Shown here: positions 39,615 through 48,799 of the stretch, piece by piece | Numbering within the stretch: the first letter of the stretch is position 1 | How the letters are laid out: every line of letters begins with the position of its first letter | Source of the DNA: Burkholderiales bacterium | GTDB taxonomy: Bacteria; Pseudomonadota; Gammaproteobacteria; Burkholderiales; Burkholderiaceae_C | Assembly: GCA_016219375.1 (NCBI GenBank) | Contig: JACRNC010000008.1 | Coordinates: 124,001-188,000 of the forward strand | Direction: 5' to 3' | DNA: 64,000 nt | The notes under the pieces: generated by a model | Database searches by the model: none | What the model was told of the DNA's origin: nothing | Seen by the model: the letters and a program-made list of their open reading frames with translations, nothing else | Position numbers and translations under genes: made by a program

Positions 39615-42107
39615 TCAGGTCTGGGGCGGCGGCTGCTCGGGCAGGGGGGCGGCCCCGGGCGCACTCGGCGTGTGCGACGCGGCTGGCGCCACGGGCGACA
39701 GCCTTGAAAATGATATCGAAACTTGCGCGCCGGCCACCTTGCGCAAAGGGCCTTGACTGTCGTCGGCCTGCGCGTCTTCGCGGTTGCGCAGGCGCACGAC
39801 GGCGCCGTGCTCGTCGGCGATCTTCTTGACCACGGCCAAGCCCAGGCCGGTGCCCTTGGCCTTGGTGGTGACGTAGGGCTCGAAGGCGCGCTTGAGCAGC
39901 TTGTCGGCAAAGCCCGGGCCGTTGTCGACCACGGTCAGGCGCACGGCCTGCGGCTGGCCCTGCTCGTCGCGCTTCAGGGACGTGCGCACGCAGACATGGC
40001 CCGGCTCGTGAGCGGCGATTTCGGCCGGGCGCTCGGCCACCGCGTCCAGCGCGTTCTGCACCAGGTTGTGCACGACCTGGCGCAGCAGCGTGGGGTCGCC
40101 CTGGATCAGCGGCAGGCCGCTGGTGCAGTCGGCCGCCAGCACGCCGGCATCGGCCTCGTTGCCGTAGAGGTGCAGCACGTCGGCGACGAGGGCGTTGAGG
40201 TCCACCGGCTGCAGCCGCGCGGTGGGCAGCCGTGCGTAGTCGCGAAACTCGTTGACCAGCTGCTTCATGGCCTGCACCTGATCGACGATGGTGCCCACCG
40301 AGCGCACGAGCATGTTGCGGTCGGTGCCTTCCAGCTTGGTCTCCAGCTTGTGCTGCAGCCGCTCGGCAGAGAGCTGGATGGGCGTGAGCGGGTTCTTGAT
40401 CTCGTGGGCCAGGCGGCGGGCGACCTCGCTCCAGGCCTCGGCGCGCTGGGCGGAGACGACCTCGCTGATGTCGTCGAAGACGATCAGCCGCGCGGCGCCG
40501 GGCAGCGCGGCGCCGCGCACGAGCAGGGTCAGCGGCTCCTGCGCCGGGTCGAGCTGCAGGTCGTAGGACTCTTGCCAGTCACCGCGCTCGGCGCCGCGCT
40601 CGTCGCGGGTGGTGCCGCGGTCGTCGGCGCCCGCGGCGTCGCTGCTGCGCTCGGCCGGCTCGATCAGGCCCGCATGCGTGTTGAAGCGCTCATCCACCGC
40701 GCGGGCCAGGGCGTCCAGCCCGGGCACCTCGGCCAGCGCACGGCCGCGGTAGGCCGACAGCGGCAGGCGCAGGATGCGCGTGGCGCCGGGGTTGACCATC
40801 TCGATGCGGCCCTGCGCGTCGAAGACGATGACGCCGGCGCTGAGGTTGTCGAGGATGGTCTGCAGGTTGGCGCGCGCGGCATCGAGCTCGCGCACGCTGC
40901 GCTCGGCCAGGTTGCGCGCATCGCTGAGCTGCTGCGTCATCGCGGCAAAGGAGCGCGTCAGGCCGCCAAGCTCGTCGCGGGTGGTGAAGACGGCCTTGGG
41001 CCGCAGGTCGCCGCGGGCCACCTCGCCCACGCCTTCGGCCAGCAGCAGCAGCGGCTTGGCCAGCTGCTGGCCAAGCAGCGCGGCCAGCAGCAGCGCGCCG
41101 AAGACGGCCAGGATCAGCGCCAGCGTCAGCGTGCCGATGTACATCTTGCGCAGGCCGTCGCGGGCCAGCGCACGCTGCTGGTACTCGCGATAGGCGCTCT
41201 GCACGGCCTGGGCGTCGGCGGCCAGCGCGGCGGGCAGGTGCTGCACGACCAGCAGGTAGCGGTCGGCGCTGTCCAGGCTGAAGCTGCCGGCCGGTACATG
41301 GGTGGGCAGCCGCGCCGGGATGCGGGCGATGGCGCGGATGCGCAGGTCGGTGGTGGCGCCGGGCGCGGGCTCGTCGTCCAGGCCCTCGACCACGGCGACC
41401 ACGCTGTGCAGCCGCGCCTCGCGCAGCAGGCTGTCCACCGGGCGCTCGCCGCCGGGGCCGCCCAGGCGCAGGCCGCCGGCATCGCGCGCAGGTGCGGCGC
41501 CGCGGCCCAGCAGGCCGTCGGCCGGGTCCAGGCCGACGCGGGCGGTGGCCTGGCCGTGGCGGTCGAGCAGGGCCACGCTGCGCGCGCCCAGCTGCTCGCG
41601 CAGGCGCTCCAGCACCAGCGGCGAGACGGCTTGGCCGGCGGCCTCGCCCTCGGCCAGCCGCTCGGCGGCCAGCCGCGTCTTGCTGGAGAGCTCCTGGCTG
41701 AGCGTGTCCAGCGTGCTGCGGCCCAGGTTGATGCCGGCCTCCAGCGCGCCCTCCACGCGCACGTCGAACCAGCTCTCGATGCTGCGCTCGACGAACTGGT
41801 AGGACACGGTGTAGATCAGCGCGCCGGGCAGCACGCCCACCAGCGCGAAGATGCCCGCCAGCTTGAGCAGCAGCCGGCTGCCGAACTTGCCGCGCAGCAG
41901 CCGCACGCCCAGGCGGATGGAGGCCAGCAGGATCACCAGCCCGAGCAGGCTGGCGATGACCACGTTGACCCAGAACAGCCAGACGAAGTGCTCCTCGTAG
42001 GCCGCGCGGTTGTTGGTGGCCAGCACCAGCATGAAGGCCAGCACCAGGGCCGCACCGGCGATGGCCACGCCGGAGACGGCCACGGCCCAGCGGTTGGCGG
42101 TATTCAT
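39615..42107 (-). CDS. NtrY-like sensor histidine kinase
   Basis: An 830-residue membrane kinase with three to four N-terminal helices (about residues 13-35, 45-65, 85-105), a long periplasmic loop to about 320, another helix, HAMP (PLLLLAEGVGEVARGDL), PAS (about 390-520, with NLSAGVIVFDAQGRIEMVNPGATRILRLP) and the kinase core. The core has the phospho-acceptor His in ARRLAHEIKNPLTPIQLSAERL, then NLVQNALDAV, DNGPGFAD and GTGLGLAVVKKIADEHG. It pairs with the NtrX-like regulator just downstream. NtrYX systems respond to nitrogen, redox or envelope cues; the signal here is unknown. A GTG two codons upstream is an alternative start. Confidence 0.92.
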   Translation of the reverse strand: MNTANRWAVAVSGVAIAGAALVLAFMLVLATNNRAAYEEHFVWLFWVNVVIASLLGLVILLASIRLGVRLLRGKFGSRLLLKLAGIFALVGVLPGALIYTVSYQFVERSIESWFDVRVEGALEAGINLGRSTLDTLSQELSSKTRLAAERLAEGEAAGQAVSPLVLERLREQLGARSVALLDRHGQATARVGLDPADGLLGRGAAPARDAGGLRLGGPGGERPVDSLLREARLHSVVAVVEGLDDEPAPGATTDLRIRAIARIPARLPTHVPAGSFSLDSADRYLLVVQHLPAALAADAQAVQSAYREYQQRALARDGLRKMYIGTLTLALILAVFGALLLAALLGQQLAKPLLLLAEGVGEVARGDLRPKAVFTTRDELGGLTRSFAAMTQQLSDARNLAERSVRELDAARANLQTILDNLSAGVIVFDAQGRIEMVNPGATRILRLPLSAYRGRALAEVPGLDALARAVDERFNTHAGLIEPAERSSDAAGADDRGTTRDERGAERGDWQESYDLQLDPAQEPLTLLVRGAALPGAARLIVFDDISEVVSAQRAEAWSEVARRLAHEIKNPLTPIQLSAERLQHKLETKLEGTDRNMLVRSVGTIVDQVQAMKQLVNEFRDYARLPTARLQPVDLNALVADVLHLYGNEADAGVLAADCTSGLPLIQGDPTLLRQVVHNLVQNALDAVAERPAEIAAHEPGHVCVRTSLKRDEQGQPQAVRLTVVDNGPGFADKLLKRAFEPYVTTKAKGTGLGLAVVKKIADEHGAVVRLRNREDAQADDSQGPLRKVAGAQVSISFSRLSPVAPAASHTPSAPGAAPLPEQPPPQT

Positions 42108-42147
42108 CGACACGGTGGGCGGCCTTCGGGCGTGGGCGGGCGGCGCC

Positions 42148-42762
42148 TCAGCGGCCGGCGTCGGGCACGGCCAGGCGGCGCTGCACGGCCAGGTCCCACT
42201 CGGACTGGCCGCTCAGGCCCACCTGCAGCGGGCGCGAGAGCTGGGCCGTGTCCAGCCGCCAGGCGAATTCGACGTAGTACTCGCCGTCGTCGCGTGCGGG
42301 CAGCGGCTCAGCCAGCTTCCAGCGCGTGCCGCGGCTCATGGCGGCCAGGGCCTCGGCCAGCGTGCCGTAGCGCTGCTGCAGCCCGCCGAAGCCCACGCGC
42401 CAGTCGCGCGTCAAGGGCTGCCAGCTCAGCCGCCAGGTGCGGCTGACGTGGGCGAGCGCCTCGTCGCGCCAGTACCAGCGGTAGCGCCACAGCCGGGCAT
42501 CGGCCTCGAAGAACAGCGGCACGCCCTTGAGCAGGGCGTCTTCGACCAGGCGCGGCAGCTCGATGCGCACGGCAAAGCTCAGCAGCACGCCGTCTTCGCT
42601 GCGGGTGACGCTGGCGGCGGTCAGCTCCACGCCGCCGCGCTCGTTGCCGGCGGCGGCCTGGGCGCGGGCCGGGCGCGGGACGAGGCCGGATGCACCCAGC
42701 GCGGCGGTGGCCGCAAGCAGGGTGCCGAGCGCCCGGCGGCGGCCCGGCGAGGCGGGCTGCAC
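42148..42762 (-). CDS. DUF4390 exported protein
   Basis: A 204-residue DUF4390 protein. The GTG start chosen gives a signal peptide with GRRRALGTLLAATAALGASG and an AxA-type cut before QAAAGNERGG. The body is beta-rich and contains the family blocks LSFAVRIELPRLVEDALLKGVPLFFEADARLWRYRWYWRDE and YGTLAEALAAMSRG. The family is always found between rsmB and ntrYX in related bacteria and is of unknown function; the periplasmic location and neighbours suggest envelope sensing with NtrY. A longer frame begins at a GTG at 42900 but is low-complexity. Confidence 0.85.
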   Translation of the reverse strand: MQPASPGRRRALGTLLAATAALGASGLVPRPARAQAAAGNERGGVELTAASVTRSEDGVLLSFAVRIELPRLVEDALLKGVPLFFEADARLWRYRWYWRDEALAHVSRTWRLSWQPLTRDWRVGFGGLQQRYGTLAEALAAMSRGTRWKLAEPLPARDDGEYYVEFAWRLDTAQLSRPLQVGLSGQSEWDLAVQRRLAVPDAGR

Positions 42763-42933
42763 CGCAGTGGGGCAGCCGTCAGCGCTCGCGCCAGGGCGGG
42801 GCAGAGGGCAGGAAGGCCCGGCCAGCCGGGATGGCCCGCAGGGCACCGCGGTCGGCAGACCGGGGCGGGGCGGGCGGCGGCGGGCGGGGCGGTTGGGCAC
42901 GTGGCGGAGGGCCGGCCGCGCCGCGGCGGCGGG

Positions 42934-44862
42934 TCAGCGCGTGGCGGGCGGGGGGCCGGGCGGCTTGTGGAGCACGGCGTAGAAGAAGCCGTCGAAGGCG
43001 CCCGGGATGGCGGCGGCCGGCGGCGGCGTGGACCGGGTCGAGTCCGTCGCGGGATTGTCGGCCACGCAGCCGATGTGACCGGGCGATGGCAGCAGCCGCG
43101 CGCCGGGCGTGCGTTGCAAAAACGCATCGACGCGCTCACGCCCCTCCACCTTGAAGACCGAGCAGGTGCAGTAGACGAGCCGCCCCCCGGGCGCCAGCAG
43201 CGGCCACAGCGCGTCGAGCAGCGCGTCCTGCGTGGCAGACAGCGCGGCCAGATCCGACTCCCGGCGCAGCCAGCGCACGTCCGGGTGGCGCCGCACGATG
43301 CCCGAGGCGCTGCACGGCGCGTCGAGCAGGATGGCGCCGAAGGGCCGGCCGTCCCACCAGGCGTCGGGGCGGGAGGCGTCGGCGGCGATCAGTGTGGCCT
43401 GGCGCGGGTTTGCGCCGGAGCCTGCGCTCACTTCGATGGCCCCGATGGGGGCGTGGCGCATGCCGCCCGCGTCGCTGGCGCGCAGGCCGGCCGTGGGCGG
43501 GGTCGTGCGGGTGGCCGTGGGCGGGGCAGTCACGTCGGCCAGGCGCAGCCGGCGCAGGTTTTCAGCCACGCGGGCCAGGCGGGCGGGGACGAGGTCCAGG
43601 GCGACGACCTCGATGTCGGCCCGCTCCAGCAGATGGGCCGTCTTGCCGCCGGGGGCGGTGCAGGCGTCGAGCACGCGGGCGCCCGGGGGCAGCGCCGGGA
43701 GTTGGAGAGCGGACAGTTGCAGAGCGGGCGATCCGGGCTCGTCCGCGGGCGGCATCGAGCCGGCTTCCGTCGCGGATGAGCCGGGTGCGGGGCGGCTGAG
43801 CTGCATGCTGACGTGAGTGCCCGCTTTCGCTGCATGGCTTGTCGCAGCTGCCTCCGTAGCGCTCCAGCCATCGACGCCCGGCCACAGCCCAGCCTGCCCG
43901 GCGAGCAGCAGCGGCGCCGCGATCTGGGCGGCAGCGTCCTGCACCGAGACGGCGCCCTCGTCCCAGCCAGGCAGCCGCTCCACCGGTACCGGCTGCTCCA
44001 GCACGATGGCGGCGTCGCCCAGCGCCCGGGCGGGGATGCCGGCCTCTTGCAGCCGGGCCAGATAGGCCGCGGGCGTGCCTTGGCGGATGTTGACGCGCAG
44101 GGTCATCGGCGCGCGGCCATTGTTCTGGGCCAGCACGGCTTGCCAGTGCTTGGGCCAGTCGCGCTGCAGGCGGGTGATCCACCAGGCGGGATGATTCCAG
44201 CGGGCGACCGGGTCGGCCTGCAGCGCCGCGGCCAGCTCGGGGGCCTCGCGCAGTGCGCGGCGCAGCACCGCATTGATCAGGCCGGATTGGGCCGGCGCGC
44301 TGCGCTTGGCCGCGCGCACCGCCTGGTCGACCACGGTGTGCGGCTCGTAGCGCGGCGCGTCGTCGGCCAGCGGGCCGTCGAGCGGCAGCAGGGCCAGAGC
44401 AGTGAGCAGCAGGGCGTCGGCCGCGGCTGGCGGCGGGCGCGGCACCAGGCGCTGGCGCAGCGCCTGCGCCGTGCCCAGCCGGCGCAGCGCATGCGAGGCC
44501 AGTGCCTGCGCCCCCGGCCGCAGCCGCGGCGGCGGCCCGGCCGGGTCGGCCAGCACCTCGGTCAGCGAGCGGCCGGCACGCACGGCGGCCACCGCGGCGG
44601 CCGCGTGGATCAGCACATCGGACAGCGGCGGGGCGCAGCGGGCGGCTTCTGCGGCGGCAGCATCCGGGGCCGACGCGGAACCGGGCGCGGACGCGCGTAG
44701 GAAGGCGGCGGGGCCCGCCGGCGGCGCCAGGCGCGGCGCGCGCCGGTCGGACGGCGGCCGGCGTTCCGCATGGGAGGCTGCGGCCGGGTCGCGCGCAGCA
44801 GGGGAACCGGGAGGACGGGGCCCTCGGGCGGGCGGACGGGGCTTGGGGGCGGAAGGCTTCAC
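42934..44862 (-). CDS. rsmB: 16S rRNA m5C967 methyltransferase RsmB
   Basis: A 642-residue enzyme, far longer than E. coli RsmB (429). The N-terminal NusB-like domain (about residues 85-230, with VDQAVRAAKRSAPAQSGLINAVLRR) and a Rossmann methyltransferase domain are clear: SAM site DACTAPGGKTAHLLE, DAPCSASGIVRRHPDVRWLR and the catalytic Cys in YCTCSVFKVEG. It methylates C5 of C967 in 16S rRNA. Extra length comes from an 80-residue disordered N-terminus and three low-complexity insertions in surface loops (before the SAM motif, after LRLADVT, and near the C-terminus). The GTG start lies 6 nt after TAGACT, a leaderless-type arrangement. Confidence 0.92.
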   Translation of the reverse strand: MKPSAPKPRPPARGPRPPGSPAARDPAAASHAERRPPSDRRAPRLAPPAGPAAFLRASAPGSASAPDAAAAEAARCAPPLSDVLIHAAAAVAAVRAGRSLTEVLADPAGPPPRLRPGAQALASHALRRLGTAQALRQRLVPRPPPAAADALLLTALALLPLDGPLADDAPRYEPHTVVDQAVRAAKRSAPAQSGLINAVLRRALREAPELAAALQADPVARWNHPAWWITRLQRDWPKHWQAVLAQNNGRAPMTLRVNIRQGTPAAYLARLQEAGIPARALGDAAIVLEQPVPVERLPGWDEGAVSVQDAAAQIAAPLLLAGQAGLWPGVDGWSATEAAATSHAAKAGTHVSMQLSRPAPGSSATEAGSMPPADEPGSPALQLSALQLPALPPGARVLDACTAPGGKTAHLLERADIEVVALDLVPARLARVAENLRRLRLADVTAPPTATRTTPPTAGLRASDAGGMRHAPIGAIEVSAGSGANPRQATLIAADASRPDAWWDGRPFGAILLDAPCSASGIVRRHPDVRWLRRESDLAALSATQDALLDALWPLLAPGGRLVYCTCSVFKVEGRERVDAFLQRTPGARLLPSPGHIGCVADNPATDSTRSTPPPAAAIPGAFDGFFYAVLHKPPGPPPATR

Positions 44863-44868
44863 CGCGGC

Positions 44869-44874
44869 AGTCTA
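44869..44874 (-). promoter_or_regulatory. Candidate -10 element of rsmB (leaderless arrangement)
   Basis: TAGACT on the minus strand ends 6 nt before the GTG start. The pattern matches those at apaG, metH and the SDR gene at 52.57 kb. Confidence 0.35.
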
Positions 44875-45004
44875 GGGCCCGGCGCGATGGCCCTTCAGCA
44901 CCTTCGTCCGTCCCCGGGCAGCGGCGCTCAGGCCACTGGCGTGCAAGCCCGTTGGCCGGCGGGCGGGCCGGAGGGGCCCCACCCGGGCGGCCTTGCGCGC
45001 CGCC

Positions 45005-45928
45005 TCAGGCCGTGGTGCCGGCGGCAGGGGCACCCCGCGCCGCGGCCGCGGCTGCGCCGTGGCGGCTGGCATCGGCCAGGCCCAGCAGGGCGCGCGCTTG
45101 CTCGACGGTGGCGATCTCGCGGCTGGCGTTGCGGGCGCAGCGGGCCAGGGCCTCGATCAGCGGGCCATTGCCGCTGGCGCGCTCGCCGCCCGGCAGATAG
45201 AAGGTGTCTTCCAGGCCGGTGCGCAGCATGCCGCCGAGCTCGGCGGTGAGCTGGTGCACGGGCCAGATCTCGCCACGGCCGATCAGGGTGGTCTGCCACA
45301 GCGAGCCGGGCTCGCGGTAGCGCAACAGCAGCCGCAGCAGGTCGCCGTCCACCGGCATGCCGGAGGCCACGCCCATGACGAAGTTGTATTCGACGCTGTC
45401 GCACAGCCCGTTGCGCAGGTACATGCCGACCGAGCGCACGATGCCCACGTCAAAGCATTCGAACTCAGGGCGCGTGCCAGTCTCGCGCATCGCGTCCAGC
45501 ATGGCCTTGACCTTGGCCACCGGGTTGTCGAAGAGCATGGGCGGCCAGGCCCAGCTGCCGTCCTCCTTGAGCTTGAGGTAGTTGAGGCTGCCCGCGTTGC
45601 AGGCGGCGATCTCCGGGCGCACGCGGCGGATGCAGGCCAGCGGGCCGCTGATGTCGGAGCCGACGACGCCGGTGGTGAGGTTGATGATGACGCCCGGGCA
45701 GGCTTGGCGGATGGCGGCGTCGATCTCGGCAGCGACCTCCGGCTCCCAGGACGGCAGGTGGCCCAGACCGTCGCCCTGCTGGCGCAGGTGCACGTGCAGC
45801 ATGGCGGCGCCGGCGTTGACGGCATCGCGGGCGGCCGCGGCCATCTGGGCGGGCGTCACCGGCACGGGGTGCTGGCGCGGGTTGGTCAGCACGCCGGTCA
45901 GCGCGCAGGTGAGGATGGCGGCGTCCAT
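45005..45928 (-). CDS. BKACE-family beta-keto-acid cleavage enzyme (DUF849)
   Basis: A 307-residue TIM-barrel protein of the 3-keto-5-aminohexanoate cleavage enzyme (Kce/DUF849) family. Visible metal/substrate motifs are AAMLHVHLRQ (HxH zinc ligands, about residues 44-48), INLTTGVVG, FECFDVGIVRSVGMYLRNG and GEIWPVHQLTAELGGMLRTGLEDTFYLPGGERASGNG. Family members condense a beta-keto acid with acetyl-CoA to give acetoacetate plus a new CoA ester. Its ATG overlaps the stop of the biotin carboxylase gene by one base, so it is the last gene of the catabolic operon. The cluster has no HMG-CoA-lyase-type gene, so this enzyme may perform or follow the final C-C cleavage. Confidence 0.88.
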   Translation of the reverse strand: MDAAILTCALTGVLTNPRQHPVPVTPAQMAAAARDAVNAGAAMLHVHLRQQGDGLGHLPSWEPEVAAEIDAAIRQACPGVIINLTTGVVGSDISGPLACIRRVRPEIAACNAGSLNYLKLKEDGSWAWPPMLFDNPVAKVKAMLDAMRETGTRPEFECFDVGIVRSVGMYLRNGLCDSVEYNFVMGVASGMPVDGDLLRLLLRYREPGSLWQTTLIGRGEIWPVHQLTAELGGMLRTGLEDTFYLPGGERASGNGPLIEALARCARNASREIATVEQARALLGLADASRHGAAAAAARGAPAAGTTA

Positions 45929-47982
45929 CAGGCTTCCTTGGTGTCGGGGCCGCTGGCGGCGGCCTGGGGTTCGGCGGGCGGCCCATCGGGCTCCAGAGCG
46001 ATCAGCAGCGCACCGGCGGCGACCTGCTGGCCCACGCGGGCGTGCACGGCGAGGACGCGGCCAGCAGCCGGGGCGTTGAGCCACATCTCCATCTTCATGG
46101 CCTCGACGCTGGCCATTGGCTGGCCGGCTTGCACGGCGTCGCCCACGGCGACCAGCATTTGGGCGACCACGCCGGCCACGGGGGCAGCGGCCCGCCGCGG
46201 GTCCTGGACGGCGTCAGGCTCGGGCCACGGCGTGGCTTCCTCGACCGCGAACGCAGCACCATCGAGCGCCAGATGCCAGACGCTGCCGATGCGCACGGCA
46301 ATGGTGCGGCGCTGCACGCCGTCCAGCCGGTAGCGCAGCACGCCCCCCGGGCCGGCGCCCGCAGCGTTGGGCAGGCCCTCGGCGGGCGGCAGCAGCGCCA
46401 GCTCGTGAAGGCGGCCGTCCAGCTCGGCCTGCCACTGCGCGGGCCCGCGGGCTGACAAGGCCACGCGGCGGTTCTGCCCGTCGCAGCGCAGCGTCAGGGC
46501 CAGCTCGGCGACGCTGGCCGAGCGCAGGGCCGGCCGCGCGGCCCCAGCCGGCGCGTCCAGGGGAGCGGCGCACAGCGCGGCGGCCAGCAGCCAGGCCTCG
46601 GCCGAGGGTGCCGGGCGGGCGAGCAGCGGCTCACCCTGCGCCTGCCAGCGGTCGATCAGCGCGGTGGTCATGCGGCCGGCGCGGAAGGCCGGATGCAGCA
46701 GCAGGTCGCGCAGGAAGCGGCCGTTGTGACGCAGGCCCAGCAGCGGCGCGTCCTCCAGGGTGGCGCACAGGCTACGGATGGCGTCGTCGCGGTCGCGGCC
46801 ATGGGCGATGAGCTTGGCCACCATCGGGTCATAGAAGGGCGTGACCTCGCCGCCTTCAGCGATGCCATCGTCGATGCGCACGCCCTCGCGCAGCGCATCG
46901 CGCGGCCGCCACCAGGCGATGCGGCCGGTCTGCGGCGCAAAGCCCGCGTACGGGTCCTCGGCGTACAGCCGCGCCTCGATGGCGTGGCCGTGCGGCCGCA
47001 GCTCGTCCTGGCGCCACGGCAGCGGCTGGCCGTCGGCCACGCGCAGCTGCCACTCCACCAGGTCCACACCCCAGACCAGCTCGGTGACCGGGTGCTCGAC
47101 CTGCAGCCGGGTGTTCATCTCCAGGAAGCTGTGCCGCCCCTGCGCATCGACGATGAACTCCACCGTGCCTGCACCGCGGTAGCCGATGGCCCGCGCCGCG
47201 GCCACCGCGTCGGCGCCCATGCGGGTGCGCAGCGCCCCGTCGATCGCCGGGGACGGGGCCTCTTCGATGACCTTCTGGCGGCGGCGCTGGGCGCTGCAGT
47301 CGCGCTCGCCCAGGTGGACGACCTGGCCTTGCGCGTCGGCGAAGACCTGGATCTCGATGTGGCGGCCGTCCTCGACGAGCCGCTCCAGCATGAGCGTGCC
47401 GTCGCCGAAAGCGCTGTGGGCTTCGCGGCGTGCGCTGGCCAGCGCCTGAGGCAGCTCGTCGGCGTCATGCACCAGCCGCATGCCGCGGCCGCCGCCGCCG
47501 GCCACCGCCTTGACGAGCAGCGGCAGGCCCAGCGCGCGGGCCTGCGCAATGAGGTGGGCATCGTCCTGCTCGTCACCAAGGTAGCCGGACACCGTGGGCA
47601 CGCCGGCAGCCTGCATCAGGCGCTTGGCGCGGGCCTTGTCGCCCATCGCGTGGATGGCCTCTGCCGGTGGGCCGACGAACACCAGGCCGGCCTGCTCGCA
47701 GGCGCGCGCGAAGCCGGCGTTCTCGGACAGGAAGCCGTAGCCCGGGTGCAGCGCATCGGCGCCGGTGCGGCGGGCCGCATCCAGCAGCGCGTCGGCATGC
47801 AGGTAGGACTCTGCGGCCGCCGCCGCGCCGATGCACACCGCCTCGTCGGCCAGCATGACGTGCGGGGCCTGGGCATCGGCCTGGCTGTAGACGGCCACCG
47901 TGCGCCAGCCCAGGCGGTGTGCCGTGCGGGCGATGCGGCAGGCGATCTCGCCGCGGTTGGCAATGAGCAGCTTGCTGAGCAT
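45928..47982 (-). CDS. atuF: Acyl-CoA carboxylase alpha subunit (biotin carboxylase/carrier; AtuF-like)
   Basis: A 684-residue biotin-dependent carboxylase subunit. The biotin carboxylase half starts MLSKLLIANRGEIACRI and has the ATP-grasp loop AVAGGGGRGMRLV, the FLEMNTRLQVEHPVTE active-site block and the C-terminal BC domain; a middle BT-like linker domain follows, and the carrier domain has EAMKMEM with the biotinylated Lys near residue 630. It charges biotin with CO2 for the beta subunit encoded two genes upstream. Order SDR-beta-dehydrogenase-hydratase-alpha matches atuBCDEF (geranyl-CoA carboxylase) rather than the leucine liuABCD order, but sequence alone cannot exclude methylcrotonyl-CoA. 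Confidence 0.85.
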   Translation of the reverse strand: MLSKLLIANRGEIACRIARTAHRLGWRTVAVYSQADAQAPHVMLADEAVCIGAAAAAESYLHADALLDAARRTGADALHPGYGFLSENAGFARACEQAGLVFVGPPAEAIHAMGDKARAKRLMQAAGVPTVSGYLGDEQDDAHLIAQARALGLPLLVKAVAGGGGRGMRLVHDADELPQALASARREAHSAFGDGTLMLERLVEDGRHIEIQVFADAQGQVVHLGERDCSAQRRRQKVIEEAPSPAIDGALRTRMGADAVAAARAIGYRGAGTVEFIVDAQGRHSFLEMNTRLQVEHPVTELVWGVDLVEWQLRVADGQPLPWRQDELRPHGHAIEARLYAEDPYAGFAPQTGRIAWWRPRDALREGVRIDDGIAEGGEVTPFYDPMVAKLIAHGRDRDDAIRSLCATLEDAPLLGLRHNGRFLRDLLLHPAFRAGRMTTALIDRWQAQGEPLLARPAPSAEAWLLAAALCAAPLDAPAGAARPALRSASVAELALTLRCDGQNRRVALSARGPAQWQAELDGRLHELALLPPAEGLPNAAGAGPGGVLRYRLDGVQRRTIAVRIGSVWHLALDGAAFAVEEATPWPEPDAVQDPRRAAAPVAGVVAQMLVAVGDAVQAGQPMASVEAMKMEMWLNAPAAGRVLAVHARVGQQVAAGALLIALEPDGPPAEPQAAASGPDTKEA

Positions 47983-47986
47983 GGCC

Positions 47987-48799
47987 TCAGGCGGACGGAG
48001 CCCAGGACGGCGGGCGCTTCTGCACGAAGGCGGCCGTGCCCTCCTGGCCCTCGGCGCTGCGCACCGCGCGCGCGAAGACGGCCGCCGCCTCGTCCACCAG
48101 CTCGGCGGCGCGGCGCCCACGGCAGCGCGCCAGCAGGGCCTTCGTCTCGGCCAGGGCGCCGGGGGCACAGCGCAGGATGTCGCCCAGCACGCGTGCCAGC
48201 GCGGCCTCCAGCGCCGCGGCGTCGGCTGCCAGCTCGTGGATGAGCCGCAGCCCCGCAGCCGCGCGGGCGTCCAGACGCACGCCCGTCAGGGCCAGGCGGC
48301 GGGCCTCGGCCAGGCCCAGTCGCTCGACCAGGAAGGGCGCGATCTGCGCCGGCACCAGGCCCAGCGAGGTCTCCGGCAGGCGGAAGACGGCGCTGTCATC
48401 GGCCAGCACCACGTCGGCCACGCAGGCCAGGCCCAGGCCCCCGCCCATGACCGCGCCCTGCAGCACGGCCACCACCGGCAGCCGTGTGTCGGCATAAGCC
48501 ACGCAAAGCCGGCCGAAGGCGGCGTTGACCTCGGCAACGGGGTCGCTGTCGGACTGCGCGGGGTTCAGGCGGGCGCGGGCCATATCGGCGAGGTCGCCGC
48601 CGGCACAGAAGTGCCCGCCCGCGCCGCGCAGCACGATGGCGCGGGCGCCGCTGTCGGCTTCGGCGTGGCTGAGGGCCTGCAGCAGCTCGCCGACCATGGT
48701 CAGCGACATGGCGTTGCGGGCCGCGGGGCGGTTGAGCGTGATCGTCCACACGCCCGCATCGCAGGCGGCGGTGATCGCGGTGTAGGCGGGCGCGTCCAT
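47987..48799 (-). CDS. atuE: Enoyl-CoA hydratase/isomerase family protein (AtuE-like)
   Basis: A 270-residue crotonase-fold enzyme with oxyanion-hole segments HFCAGGDLADMARA (about residues 63-76) and LQGAVMGGGLGLACVADVVLA (about 112-132), and SLGLVPAQIAPFLVERLG. In the inferred pathway it hydrates isohexenylglutaconyl-CoA after carboxylation; methylglutaconyl-CoA hydratase is the alternative. Start ATG overlaps the stop of the upstream dehydrogenase by one base, and four bases separate its stop from the biotin carboxylase ATG. Confidence 0.8.
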   Translation of the reverse strand: MDAPAYTAITAACDAGVWTITLNRPAARNAMSLTMVGELLQALSHAEADSGARAIVLRGAGGHFCAGGDLADMARARLNPAQSDSDPVAEVNAAFGRLCVAYADTRLPVVAVLQGAVMGGGLGLACVADVVLADDSAVFRLPETSLGLVPAQIAPFLVERLGLAEARRLALTGVRLDARAAAGLRLIHELAADAAALEAALARVLGDILRCAPGALAETKALLARCRGRRAAELVDEAAAVFARAVRSAEGQEGTAAFVQKRPPSWAPSA

